A stretch of 52,496 nucleotides of DNA from NCBI GenBank assembly GCA_046047235.1, contig JBJOII010000013.1, positions 1 to 52,496 on the forward strand, given 5' to 3'. Each line of letters begins with the position of its first letter. Within the stretch, counting starts at the first letter, position 1. Positions 34,052-41,521 of this stretch are shown in pieces. The notes below the pieces were generated by a model, which was not told where the DNA came from, ran no database searches, and was given only the letters and a program-made list of their open reading frames with translations. Source of the DNA: JBMTVN01 sp046047235 (GTDB lineage Bacteria; Verrucomicrobiota; Verrucomicrobiia; Limisphaerales; JAHDYP01). A program made the translations under genes and the position numbers.

Positions 34052-35472
34052 TGGCGGAAGCAGCGTCAGAATATAAAGTGGTGGCGCCCCCGCCTGAGTT
34101 GGAGCGGGAGCCCTTGGTTAGCAACACCCGCAGTCCGGGTTGGATATCCGACCAGGTATCGGCGATTGTCGAGGGCAAGACGCCCCGCTGGTGGTGGATG
34201 GCCTTCATTCCGAGCGTGATGATGATGACCATGCTCGGGGCGATGTTGCTGTATCAGATCTCAACGGGTGTTGGTGTCTGGGGCAACAATCATCCGGTGA
34301 TGTGGGGCTGGGACATTATCAACTTCGTTTGGTGGATCGGTATTGGCCATGCGGGTACGTTGATTTCGGCGATTTTGTTCCTGCTGCGCCAGCGTTGGCG
34401 GACGGCGGTGAATCGCGCGGCTGAGGCGATGACCATTTTCGCGGTGATGTGCGCGGGCATCTATCCCGGGTTGCACGTGGGTCGCGTATGGTGGGATTGG
34501 TGGTTGTTTCCGATACCGAATGCCAATGGAATCTGGCCACAGTTCAGGTCGCCTCTGATGTGGGACGTCTTCGCGGTTTCGACTTATTTTACGGTGTCGC
34601 TCTTGTTCTGGTACATGGGGCTGATTCCCGATCTGGCCGTCCTGCGTGATCGTGCGAAGAGCAAGATTCGCAAGTTTGGCTACGGTTTGTTCAGTCTTGG
34701 GTGGACGGGTTCAAATCGCCACTGGAGCAATTACGAGAAGGCCTATTTGATTCTCGCAGGCCTTTCGACTCCGTTGGTGCTGTCGGTCCACTCGATCGTG
34801 TCCTTGGACTTCGCTGTTTCGCAGCTGCCGGGGTGGCACACGACGATCTTTCCCCCTTACTTTGTGGCGGGCGCGATTTTCTCCGGTTTCGGAATGGTGC
34901 TGACTTTGCTGATTCCGCTTAGGAAGCTCTGCAAGCTGGAGGATATCATCACCATGCGGCACATCGACCTCATGTGTAAGGTGACGTTGGCCACCGGTTC
35001 GATTGTTGGCTATGCCTATCTGATGGAGTTGTTCATTGCTTGGTATAGTGGTTCCCCTTATGAGCGGTTTGCCTTCTTGAACCGTTTGCATGGCCCATAC
35101 GCCTGGGGATACTGGACCATGATGATCTGCAACGTCATTGTTCCTCAGATTTTCTGGAGCAAGCGGGCGCGCAATCACATTTGGTTGGTGTGGATTGTTT
35201 CGATCCTCGTGAACATTGGCATGTGGTTTGAGCGGTTTGTCATTATTGTGATTTCGTTGCACCGCGATTTCCTTCCCTCCAACTGGGGTTACTTCATTCC
35301 CAGCTGGGTGGATGTCTGCACTTTTCTCGGGACCTTCGGGCTGTTCTTCACCTTGTTCCTGCTATTCCTTCGGTTTCTGCCGATGATAGCGATTTCCGAA
35401 GTGAAGGGTATCACCCCGCAGGCTGATCCGCATCACCCTCTAGGGGGTGGCAAACATGGAGGACATCACTGA
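34051..35472 (+). CDS. actC: Alternative complex III subunit C, NrfD-like quinol-binding membrane protein (ActC)
   Basis: A 473-residue polytopic protein of the NrfD/PsrC family and one of the two quinone-site subunits of ACIII. About ten membrane segments are visible, for example MAFIPSVMMMTMLGAMLLYQ, INFVWWIGIGHAGTLISAIL, AYLILAGLSTPLVLSVHSIV and IVSILVNIGMWFERFVIIVI. The WWIGIGHAGTLISA and VHSIVSLDFAVSQLPGWH segments are diagnostic for ActC; the VSLDFA stretch belongs to the quinol-site helices. The C-terminus ends in a His/Gly-rich tail. TGATG junction with actD. Confidence 0.95.
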   Translation: MAEAASEYKVVAPPPELEREPLVSNTRSPGWISDQVSAIVEGKTPRWWWMAFIPSVMMMTMLGAMLLYQISTGVGVWGNNHPVMWGWDIINFVWWIGIGHAGTLISAILFLLRQRWRTAVNRAAEAMTIFAVMCAGIYPGLHVGRVWWDWWLFPIPNANGIWPQFRSPLMWDVFAVSTYFTVSLLFWYMGLIPDLAVLRDRAKSKIRKFGYGLFSLGWTGSNRHWSNYEKAYLILAGLSTPLVLSVHSIVSLDFAVSQLPGWHTTIFPPYFVAGAIFSGFGMVLTLLIPLRKLCKLEDIITMRHIDLMCKVTLATGSIVGYAYLMELFIAWYSGSPYERFAFLNRLHGPYAWGYWTMMICNVIVPQIFWSKRARNHIWLVWIVSILVNIGMWFERFVIIVISLHRDFLPSNWGYFIPSWVDVCTFLGTFGLFFTLFLLFLRFLPMIAISEVKGITPQADPHHPLGGGKHGGHH

Positions 35473-36044
35473 TGGCTGCTTCTAAGTCGTCCACTCAGGC
35501 AAGTTCGCGAGCCATGACCTACGGAATGTTGGCAGTTTTCAGCAACCCTGCTGATGCCATGCATGCTGCCGAGCAGGTCAGGGACGCGGGTTTCCGTCGC
35601 TGGGACGTTTTCACGCCGTATCCCGTGCACGGGATGGACCGGGCCATGGGGCTCAAGAATTCCAAGGTGGGCTGGTTTTCCTTCTGCGGGGGGGTGACAG
35701 GCTACACGACGGGCATGTTGATGATCTGGTTCCTGAACGCCTTTGACTACCGACTGCTAGTGGGTGGCAAGCCGATGTTCAGTCCGTTTTCTGCATTTCC
35801 GCCTTCCTACGAGCTGACGATTCTGCTCGGGGCGTTCGGGGCGCTATTCGGCATGTTATTTCTCAACCGGTTGCCGCGTTTGCATCATCCGTTGTTGAAG
35901 AACCGCCGTTTCACGCATAAGGGCGCGACCCATGACAAGTTCATTCTCGTGATCGAGACCTCCGACCCGAAGTATCGCGAGGACGACGTGCGAGGCTTGC
36001 TGGAGCGTGCCGGCGGCGAACATATTGAATTGGTGGAGGAGTGA
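35472..36044 (+). CDS. actD: Alternative complex III subunit D (DUF3341)
   Basis: A 190-residue small subunit of ACIII with two membrane segments (about FCGGVTGYTTGMLMIWFL and LTILLGAFGALFGMLFLN). The N-terminal cytoplasmic domain opens MTYGMLAVFSNPADAMHAAE, then VRDAGFRRWDVFTPYPVHGM, the DUF3341 signature. The C-terminal DKFILVIETSDPKYREDDV also recurs in the family. No cofactor site is expected. TGATG junction with actE. An N-terminal extension of about 15 polar residues precedes the usual start region. Confidence 0.93.
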   Translation: MAASKSSTQASSRAMTYGMLAVFSNPADAMHAAEQVRDAGFRRWDVFTPYPVHGMDRAMGLKNSKVGWFSFCGGVTGYTTGMLMIWFLNAFDYRLLVGGKPMFSPFSAFPPSYELTILLGAFGALFGMLFLNRLPRLHHPLLKNRRFTHKGATHDKFILVIETSDPKYREDDVRGLLERAGGEHIELVEE

Positions 36045-36688
36045 TGCGCTATTTCCTACTCGCCTTTATTTTAGTGGGGGTGTTGGTGGTCAGCATCGCC
36101 GGATTCAGGGGTTCCAAGTCCCCTCGGCCTCCGATCGAGCTGTTCAACGACATGGACCGTCAACCCAAGTTGCGTCCGCAGGCTTGGAACGCCTTTTTTG
36201 CCGACGGGCGCAGTTCGCAGGAGCCTGTTGCAGGGACGGTTCCGCAGACGGGTGCAGCCCGGGTGGGCAACGTCGAGATCTACCCCTTCCAGGATGTTCC
36301 TTACAACACGGGGCGCGTTCCCGGGACGACGAACTTTGTGGAGTTGCTTCCCGTTTCCGTGACTGAGCAACTTCTGGCCAAGGGCCAGGAGCGTTACAAT
36401 ATCCACTGCGTTCTGTGTCATGGTGCAGCGGGCGACGGCAAGGGGATCACCGCAAAGTACCAGATGGTGGGGGCGGCGAACTTCCACGACAAACGTCTGG
36501 TGGTGATGCCTGACGGGGAGATTTTCAACACGATCACGCACGGCAAGAATCTCATGGGAGCCTACGGTTCGAACATCAGCGTATCTGACCGATGGGCGAT
36601 CATTGCTTATCTGCGCGCGTTGCAGCGCAGTCAACTGGCTGGCATTGACGACGTTCCCGAGCATGAGCGGGCCGTCCTGAACAAATAA
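36044..36688 (+). CDS. actE: Alternative complex III subunit E, monoheme cytochrome c (ActE)
   Basis: A 214-residue cytochrome c anchored at the N-terminus (YFLLAFILVGVLVVSIAGF). The heme site is CVLCHG, followed by AAGDGKGITAKYQMVGAANF; the likely axial Met lies in the KNLMGAYGSNISVSDRWAII segment, a strongly conserved ActE pattern. The first half contains PIELFNDMDRQPKLRPQAWN, also family-typical. ATG at 36044 is chosen over the overlapping GTG at 36041 because it reproduces the TGATG junction used by neighbouring genes. It is expected to pass electrons from ActA to soluble or membrane cytochrome c. Confidence 0.94.
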   Translation: MRYFLLAFILVGVLVVSIAGFRGSKSPRPPIELFNDMDRQPKLRPQAWNAFFADGRSSQEPVAGTVPQTGAARVGNVEIYPFQDVPYNTGRVPGTTNFVELLPVSVTEQLLAKGQERYNIHCVLCHGAAGDGKGITAKYQMVGAANFHDKRLVVMPDGEIFNTITHGKNLMGAYGSNISVSDRWAIIAYLRALQRSQLAGIDDVPEHERAVLNK

Positions 36689-36692
36689 TCCT

Positions 36693-38015
36693 ATGAGCGC
36701 AAATACTCGATTAGGTCCGGCACCGGCGCTCGATTTCAATCGCTTCCGCAGCTTGCCTGGTTTGTTGGTCAAAGGCGGTGGGGGCGTAGCCGTGCTCGGG
36801 CTGTTGGTGAGTCTCTTCAGTGGTGATATCCGACATTTCGGCTATGCCTGGCTGTTGGCCTTCATGGTCACGCTGAGCCTGACGCTGGGAGCAATGTTCC
36901 TCGTCCTTGTTCACCATTTGTTCGATGCCGGGTGGTCGGTTCCCATCCGACGTTTTTGTGAGCACATTGCCTGCTTGAGTGCCCCGGTGATGGCTGTCCT
37001 GTGGGTGCCGATCGGGATTCTCGCGGTCAAGCTGTATCCTTGGATGGGCTCGGAGCTTCAAGCAAACCCGGACCACGGCCTGCACGCCAAGTGGCCCTTG
37101 TTCACCATTCCCGGCTTCTATCTGGTGTCCATCGCATGCTTTGCGGCCTGGTACCTGGTATCGCGCGGTCTACGTAAGTGGTCCTTGAAACAGGATGAGA
37201 CGGGCTCGGCGGAGTGCACTTATGCGATGCGCCGCTGGGCTGCAATCGGCATTTTTGTATTTGCCGTCAGCCTGACGTTTGGAGCGATCTTCTGGATGAA
37301 AGCCTTGAGCCACGTTTGGTTCTCCACCATGTATGGGGTGTATTATTTCGCGGGTAGCGTGTGGGTGACTTTGGGCACTGTTTACGTCATTACCCTCTGG
37401 CTGGAGCAGCAGGGCATTTTGCGGGGCAAGCTCCACGAGAACCAGTATTACTTCATCGGGTGTTTATTCTTTGCGTTCACGGTGTTTTACGCCTACATCG
37501 CGTTCTCCCAGTACTTCATCATTTGGAATGCCAATGTCCCTGAAGAGACTTTCTGGTATAAGATCCGGGAGCAGGGGACCTGGTATCCGATTAGCATTGC
37601 ACTGATATTCGGCCATTTCTTCCTGCCGTTCCTGTCGTTGCTTCGTATTGATGCCAAGCACTATTTCCCGCTGATGCTGTTCCTGTACGCCTGGGCTTGG
37701 GTCATGCATTTCACGGACATGTCATTCAATATTCTGCCGCCATTCTACGGTGACGGCTATCCGCTGCGCTGGATATGGTTGCATCTGGGCTGTTTTGCCT
37801 TCATGGCGGGACTTTTAATGAAGTTATTCATCAAGGAGTTTCAAAAGCATGCTCCATATCCGATCAAGGATCCCCGGTTGATGGAGGCGCTCGGACATCG
37901 GTCTCCGGTAGCATCGCCGATTTCCGGTGGTGAATTGCAGGAGACGGACGATTTCGGTGAGCAGGTGGGTGGTCCGATCGATCCCGCTCATGGATTTGAA
38001 GGAGGTGCGAAGTGA
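36693..38015 (+). CDS. actF: Alternative complex III subunit F, integral membrane protein (ActF)
   Basis: A 440-residue polytopic protein related to ActC but shorter on the periplasmic side. It has about ten membrane segments, including LAFMVTLSLTLGAMFLVLVH, YGVYYFAGSVWVTLGTVYVI and FAFTVFYAYIAFSQYFIIWN. The phrases VHHLFDAGWSVPIRRFCEHI and AFSQYFIIWNANVPEETFWY are hallmarks of ActF. It starts four bases after the actE stop, the only gap in the operon. The cytoplasmic tail ends EQVGGPIDPAHGFEGG. Its stop overlaps the next gene by four bases (GTGA). Confidence 0.95.
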   Translation: MSANTRLGPAPALDFNRFRSLPGLLVKGGGGVAVLGLLVSLFSGDIRHFGYAWLLAFMVTLSLTLGAMFLVLVHHLFDAGWSVPIRRFCEHIACLSAPVMAVLWVPIGILAVKLYPWMGSELQANPDHGLHAKWPLFTIPGFYLVSIACFAAWYLVSRGLRKWSLKQDETGSAECTYAMRRWAAIGIFVFAVSLTFGAIFWMKALSHVWFSTMYGVYYFAGSVWVTLGTVYVITLWLEQQGILRGKLHENQYYFIGCLFFAFTVFYAYIAFSQYFIIWNANVPEETFWYKIREQGTWYPISIALIFGHFFLPFLSLLRIDAKHYFPLMLFLYAWAWVMHFTDMSFNILPPFYGDGYPLRWIWLHLGCFAFMAGLLMKLFIKEFQKHAPYPIKDPRLMEALGHRSPVASPISGGELQETDDFGEQVGGPIDPAHGFEGGAK

Positions 38016-38386
38016 GTAATGGTGGCAGCGCAAGCAGTGGTGAGGGACGCGGGATGGCTTGGTTCCTGGGGACTTTGGGAAGCCTTTCAGTGGTAGCGTT
38101 TCTGGTCTGGGTTTTGAACAACACGACGCGGCCGGCTGATTTGGCGGCTGCGCGTGCTGTTGAACGGGCGAAGTTTCGTGCTGAGGTGCAACAGGCGTCT
38201 GCTGTGGTACTCCAGAACTACGCATGGAAGGACAAGACCAAGGGTATTGTTAGCCTTCCTATAGAACGAGCCATGGATTTAGTGGCTCAGGAATGGCAAA
38301 ATCCGGCGCAAGCGCGGGCAGCCATGATCAGCCGGATTGAAGAGCTTACCGCTCCTCCTCCTGAACCTGAGAACCCTTACGAGTGA
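38012..38386 (+). CDS. Small membrane-anchored protein of the ACIII operon
   Basis: A 124-residue protein with one N-terminal membrane segment (MAWFLGTLGSLSVVAFLVWVL) and a coiled, charged exported or cytosolic part. The C-terminal LQNYAWKDKTKGIVSLPIER, AMDLVAQEWQN is similar to the K/A-x-G-I-V-x-I/L-P-I-x-x-A-M-x-L-V pattern of short proteins seen next to respiratory oxidase genes in related bacteria. I know no function. GTG start overlaps actF by four bases and its stop overlaps the next gene by four, so it is made in step with the complex; a subunit or assembly factor is the natural guess. Confidence 0.75.
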   Translation: MSNGGSASSGEGRGMAWFLGTLGSLSVVAFLVWVLNNTTRPADLAAARAVERAKFRAEVQQASAVVLQNYAWKDKTKGIVSLPIERAMDLVAQEWQNPAQARAAMISRIEELTAPPPEPENPYE

Positions 38387-39870
38387 CCAAGTTTCCAGAT
38401 CACGTCATGTCTGAGCGAAGGTCTCCAATCGGATCAGTACCGAGTTCTTCTATGTCATCGGCTGCAGTAAGCACAGAGGAGATGAGCGTTAGGGTGCCGG
38501 CGCTCTTACTTCTTTGGGCCGGTGCAAAATGGTTGGTCGTGGCTACAGTTCTCGGCCTGCTAGTCTCGCTTAAATTCCACGGTCCCGCCTTACTGTCAGA
38601 CTGTGCCTGGACTTCCTACGGTCGGCTTCAGCCTGCTTTCTGGAACGCTCTGATCTACGGCTTTGGTCTTTCGACGGCTTGGGGCGGTTCGCTTTGGATG
38701 GTGTGCCGCAACGGGCGCACCTCAGTAGCTTTTCCCACTCTGGCTACGGGTGGTGGTGTCGTCTGGAATGTTGGTTTGTTGATTGGTTTGATCGGGATTT
38801 TGAAAGGCGATAGCACTGGGCACCCGCTACTTGAGATTCCCGGTTACGCGACCCCTATCATGCTGGTGGGTTGTGCTTTGGTAAGTGCGAGTTTGCTTTC
38901 AACCATCCGAGCCCGGCAGACCGGGACTATGCCTCCAGAGCAGTGGTTCATTTTGGCTGCGGTGTTTTGGTTTGCATGGAGCTACACGACAGCCGAGCTC
39001 CTGCTGATCTGGGCTCCGGTCCGCGGAATCATGCAATCCGTGGTGGCTTGGTGGTATGGCGCGCAGTTGGTTTGGGTCGTGCTGTCGTTTTTCCTTTTCG
39101 GAACACTCCTGCACCTGATCAGCCATCTACTGTCGGGCGACCGGTTTCAGCGTGGCTTAATGCTGGTCTTCTTCTGGATGACAGTTGCCTTTGCCGGTTG
39201 GAGGGGCATTCCGCTGGACGCTCCCGTTCCGGCCTGGATGCCTAGTGTGAGCACGGTGTTTTCAGTCTTCTCGCTTGTACCTCTTCTGGCCTTGCTCATG
39301 TTGCTGAAGCGGGCGGTTTCCGGGGGGGTCGGTCAACTTTTGGGGTCGGCAGTCGGGATTTCTGCATTAATCGGGGGACTGTTTTATGTGGCCGCCCTGG
39401 CGCTTGGAATTCTCCAAGCCACGCCCGCGTTTGGCGGAAGGGTAGCTTTCACCTTTTTCGGGCCCGGCCTCCAGGCCTTGTTCGTTTACGGCGCCTTGGG
39501 GTGCGTCCTCCTGGGCGCCTCGAGACTTGTCTTGAGTCGATTGTTTAGTGAAGGCCACAAGTCTATTGCGGTAAATTCTACCCCAGCTTTGCTCTGGATT
39601 GCGGGTGTGGCCATTCACGCGATCCCGCTGATCGTTGGCGGATGGGTGCAGGGTGGAGCTATGGCAGATGCGCAGTTGACTTTTATGGAGGCATTCAAAT
39701 CGGGGCTGATGGCCTTGCGAGTGAGCACCTTGGGTGACCTGCTTCTGGTTGCTGGTGCGGTGGCTTATCTTTACCAATTCTTGCGCTGTTGGATGACTGC
39801 TTGTCGCAGCTGTTGTTTGCCCATGGCCAAACAGGCGTTGGCCACTGAAAGTGTGGAGGTGGCTCGATGA
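38383..39870 (+). CDS. CcoN-like membrane protein lacking heme/copper ligands
   Basis: A 495-residue polytopic protein with about 12 membrane segments that aligns by eye with cbb3 oxidase subunit I. The motif region TSYGRLQPAFWNALIYGFGL (77-96) matches F-G-R-L-R-P-L-H-T-N-A-V/I-F-A-F-G, but the heme-b His is replaced (A85/F86). AWWYGAQLVW (222-231) matches W-W-Y-G-H-N-A-V, with the CuB His as A227. The region AGWRGIPLDAPVPAWM (271-286) lacks the CuB His pair, and TFFGPGLQALFVYGALG (357-373) lacks the two axial His of the last helix. It therefore probably cannot reduce oxygen. The start may be 38383 (GTGA overlap) or 38407. Confidence 0.75.
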   Translation: MTKFPDHVMSERRSPIGSVPSSSMSSAAVSTEEMSVRVPALLLLWAGAKWLVVATVLGLLVSLKFHGPALLSDCAWTSYGRLQPAFWNALIYGFGLSTAWGGSLWMVCRNGRTSVAFPTLATGGGVVWNVGLLIGLIGILKGDSTGHPLLEIPGYATPIMLVGCALVSASLLSTIRARQTGTMPPEQWFILAAVFWFAWSYTTAELLLIWAPVRGIMQSVVAWWYGAQLVWVVLSFFLFGTLLHLISHLLSGDRFQRGLMLVFFWMTVAFAGWRGIPLDAPVPAWMPSVSTVFSVFSLVPLLALLMLLKRAVSGGVGQLLGSAVGISALIGGLFYVAALALGILQATPAFGGRVAFTFFGPGLQALFVYGALGCVLLGASRLVLSRLFSEGHKSIAVNSTPALLWIAGVAIHAIPLIVGGWVQGGAMADAQLTFMEAFKSGLMALRVSTLGDLLLVAGAVAYLYQFLRCWMTACRSCCLPMAKQALATESVEVAR

Positions 39871-40793
39871 ATCATGGTCCTTTGATCTTCCTCGGACTGC
39901 TTACCGCCCTTGCCACTTCGTGGTTTGGAATGATCGTGCAGCCCCAGCTTCAGCTTGGAAGGGCGACGCAGAGCACCAATATTCTCGATACAGCGGTTCT
40001 TTATCCGAATGCGCGGCCCGGTCAGGCGCAGCAGGGCGAGGAGATTTACCGATCTTTGGGCTGTGTCACCTGCCATAGTCAGCAGGTGCGGCAGGATGGG
40101 CTCACGCTAAACGTTGTTCTCAAGTCGGCAGGGACGAATACCGCGCCTGTCGTTGAGGCTCTGCACCGTATTTTGCCCGACATTCCAATGCCGGAAGCGG
40201 GTCGCATGCTGGAGAGTCTTCCGGCTGTAGTGCTCTCCGGAATGAAGGATGCCGATTTGGCGAATGCACATGTGAAGGCCCTGAACGATGCCGGTGGCAA
40301 GGCTCAGGTGCAGCTTGTGGCTCAGGGTGCCGACATTGATCGAGGATGGGGTCAGGGAAGGTCGGTTGCGGCCGACTACCTATTTGCTCGCACGGCGATG
40401 CCCGGAGCGATTCGGTTGGGGCCGGATCTGGCTAATTCCGGCGTGCGGCTTCCTTTTGCCGACTGGCATTACGCGCACCTTTACGATCCGAAGAGCGTGA
40501 TTACGAATTCTGTGATGCCTGCGTATCGTTTTCTGTTTGATGTGCGTCCAGCTGGGCGACATGCGCATCCGAGGGCGTTGAAGCTCAATGCCGATGCACA
40601 AGCCAAAGCGGGGGAGGGCATGGAAGTGATACCCACTGACGATGCCGTGGCCTTGGTTGCTTACCTGCTGAGCTTGCGCTCTGATGTTCCGTTGATTGAA
40701 CGTCCCATTTCGAGCGGGGCGGATACTGAGTCCACTGCCGGGGTCTCGACGAATGCTGCCCCGGTTTCCACCAATTCACCGACCGCAGGATGA
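39867..40793 (+). CDS. CcoO-like membrane-anchored cytochrome c with inserted domain
   Basis: A 308-residue protein built like cbb3 oxidase subunit II (CcoO/FixO). After an N-terminal anchor (LIFLGLLTALATSWFGMIV) comes GEEIYRSLGCVTCHSQQVRQ with the heme site C66-V-T-C-H70, and later RLGPDLANSGVRLPFADWHY, AHLYDPKSVI and NSVMPAYRFLF with the likely axial Met217. Between them, residues about 79-158 form an insertion absent from ordinary CcoO (about 200 aa). The insert resembles the ribosomal L7/L12 C-terminal fold: VVEALHRILP, MPEAGRMLESLPAVVLSG and ALNDAGGKAQVQLV. It overlaps both neighbours by four bases. Confidence 0.8.
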   Translation: MNHGPLIFLGLLTALATSWFGMIVQPQLQLGRATQSTNILDTAVLYPNARPGQAQQGEEIYRSLGCVTCHSQQVRQDGLTLNVVLKSAGTNTAPVVEALHRILPDIPMPEAGRMLESLPAVVLSGMKDADLANAHVKALNDAGGKAQVQLVAQGADIDRGWGQGRSVAADYLFARTAMPGAIRLGPDLANSGVRLPFADWHYAHLYDPKSVITNSVMPAYRFLFDVRPAGRHAHPRALKLNADAQAKAGEGMEVIPTDDAVALVAYLLSLRSDVPLIERPISSGADTESTAGVSTNAAPVSTNSPTAG

Positions 40794-41407
40794 CGAACAT
40801 GCAACGTGCCGCCTCCAGTTCGAGCGAGACGAACCTGACACCTTCAAGTCAGGCGCATGTGCCGGTATGGATTTTTGTGCTCCTTGGCGTATTGGGTTAC
40901 TGGGGTATGCGCTATTTGGACATGACCGGCGGTGGATTCAATCCGAAGGTCTATGATCCCTATCCGACCTTCGCCTACGTTGAGGCTTTGGTGCCGAAAT
41001 CGGATGCCGACGCCTTGTTTGCCAGCGGGCAGAAAGTCTACACGACCTACTGCGCTGTTTGTCACCAGCCGACCGGCACAGGTATCGCCGGACAGTTCCC
41101 TCCCTTGGCGGGGTCTGACTGGGTCAACATCGACGGGCCGAACCGCATGATTCGCCTGGTCTTAGACGGCATTCAGGGGCCGATTACGGTTTCGGGTCAG
41201 GCCTACAATGGGGCTATGCCACCCTGGCGCGACCTCTTGAAAGACGAAGAGATTGCGGCAGTGCTGACCTACGTTCGAGGCAATGCGGCTTGGGGCAACA
41301 CTGCAACACCTGTTAAGGCCGAAGAGGTCAAGGCAGTGCGCGACAGCACTGCGGGTAGGTCGACTTCCTGGGGGCCGGCCGAGCTGCTGGCCATTCCCTC
41401 GATGTAA
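40790..41407 (+). CDS. Membrane-anchored monoheme cytochrome c
   Basis: A 205-residue class I cytochrome c, last gene of the ACIII operon. One anchor near residues 24-40 (VPVWIFVLLGVLGYWGMRY) is followed by a single heme domain: GQKVYTTYCAVCHQPTGTGI, AGQFPPLAGSDWV, and YNGAMPPWRDLLKDEEIAAV with the axial Met, then LTYVRGNAAWGN. It resembles CcoP-type or caa3-type cytochrome domains but has only one CxxCH. The natural role is acceptor of electrons from ActE or the CcoO-like protein on the way to a terminal oxidase. ATG at 40790 overlaps the upstream stop. Confidence 0.88.
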   Translation: MTNMQRAASSSSETNLTPSSQAHVPVWIFVLLGVLGYWGMRYLDMTGGGFNPKVYDPYPTFAYVEALVPKSDADALFASGQKVYTTYCAVCHQPTGTGIAGQFPPLAGSDWVNIDGPNRMIRLVLDGIQGPITVSGQAYNGAMPPWRDLLKDEEIAAVLTYVRGNAAWGNTATPVKAEEVKAVRDSTAGRSTSWGPAELLAIPSM

Positions 41408-41461
41408 TGAGTTCGGTCGGGGGCCATTCTTGGGCTAGCGAAATCGATTGCTCCGTGAGGT

Positions 41462-41487
41462 GGGTGAAATGATCAGCCCTTTCACCC
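41462..41487. terminator. Possible bidirectional hairpin between the ACIII operon and phoH
   Basis: GGGTGAAA (41462-41469) pairs with TTTCACCC (41480-41487) around a 10-base loop, in the 114-base space between the convergent operon end and the phoH stop. No clear T-tract, so it is weak. Confidence 0.35.
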
Positions 41488-41521
41488 GGGGGAGACTCGA
41501 TGCAAGGCTGGCTGTAACGGA

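Noticed and set aside
38383..40793. Calling the two genes a working cbb3 cytochrome oxidase (ccoNO)
   Set aside because: The CcoN-like protein lacks the metal-binding His residues, so an oxidase name would mislead; the similarity is kept as 'like'.
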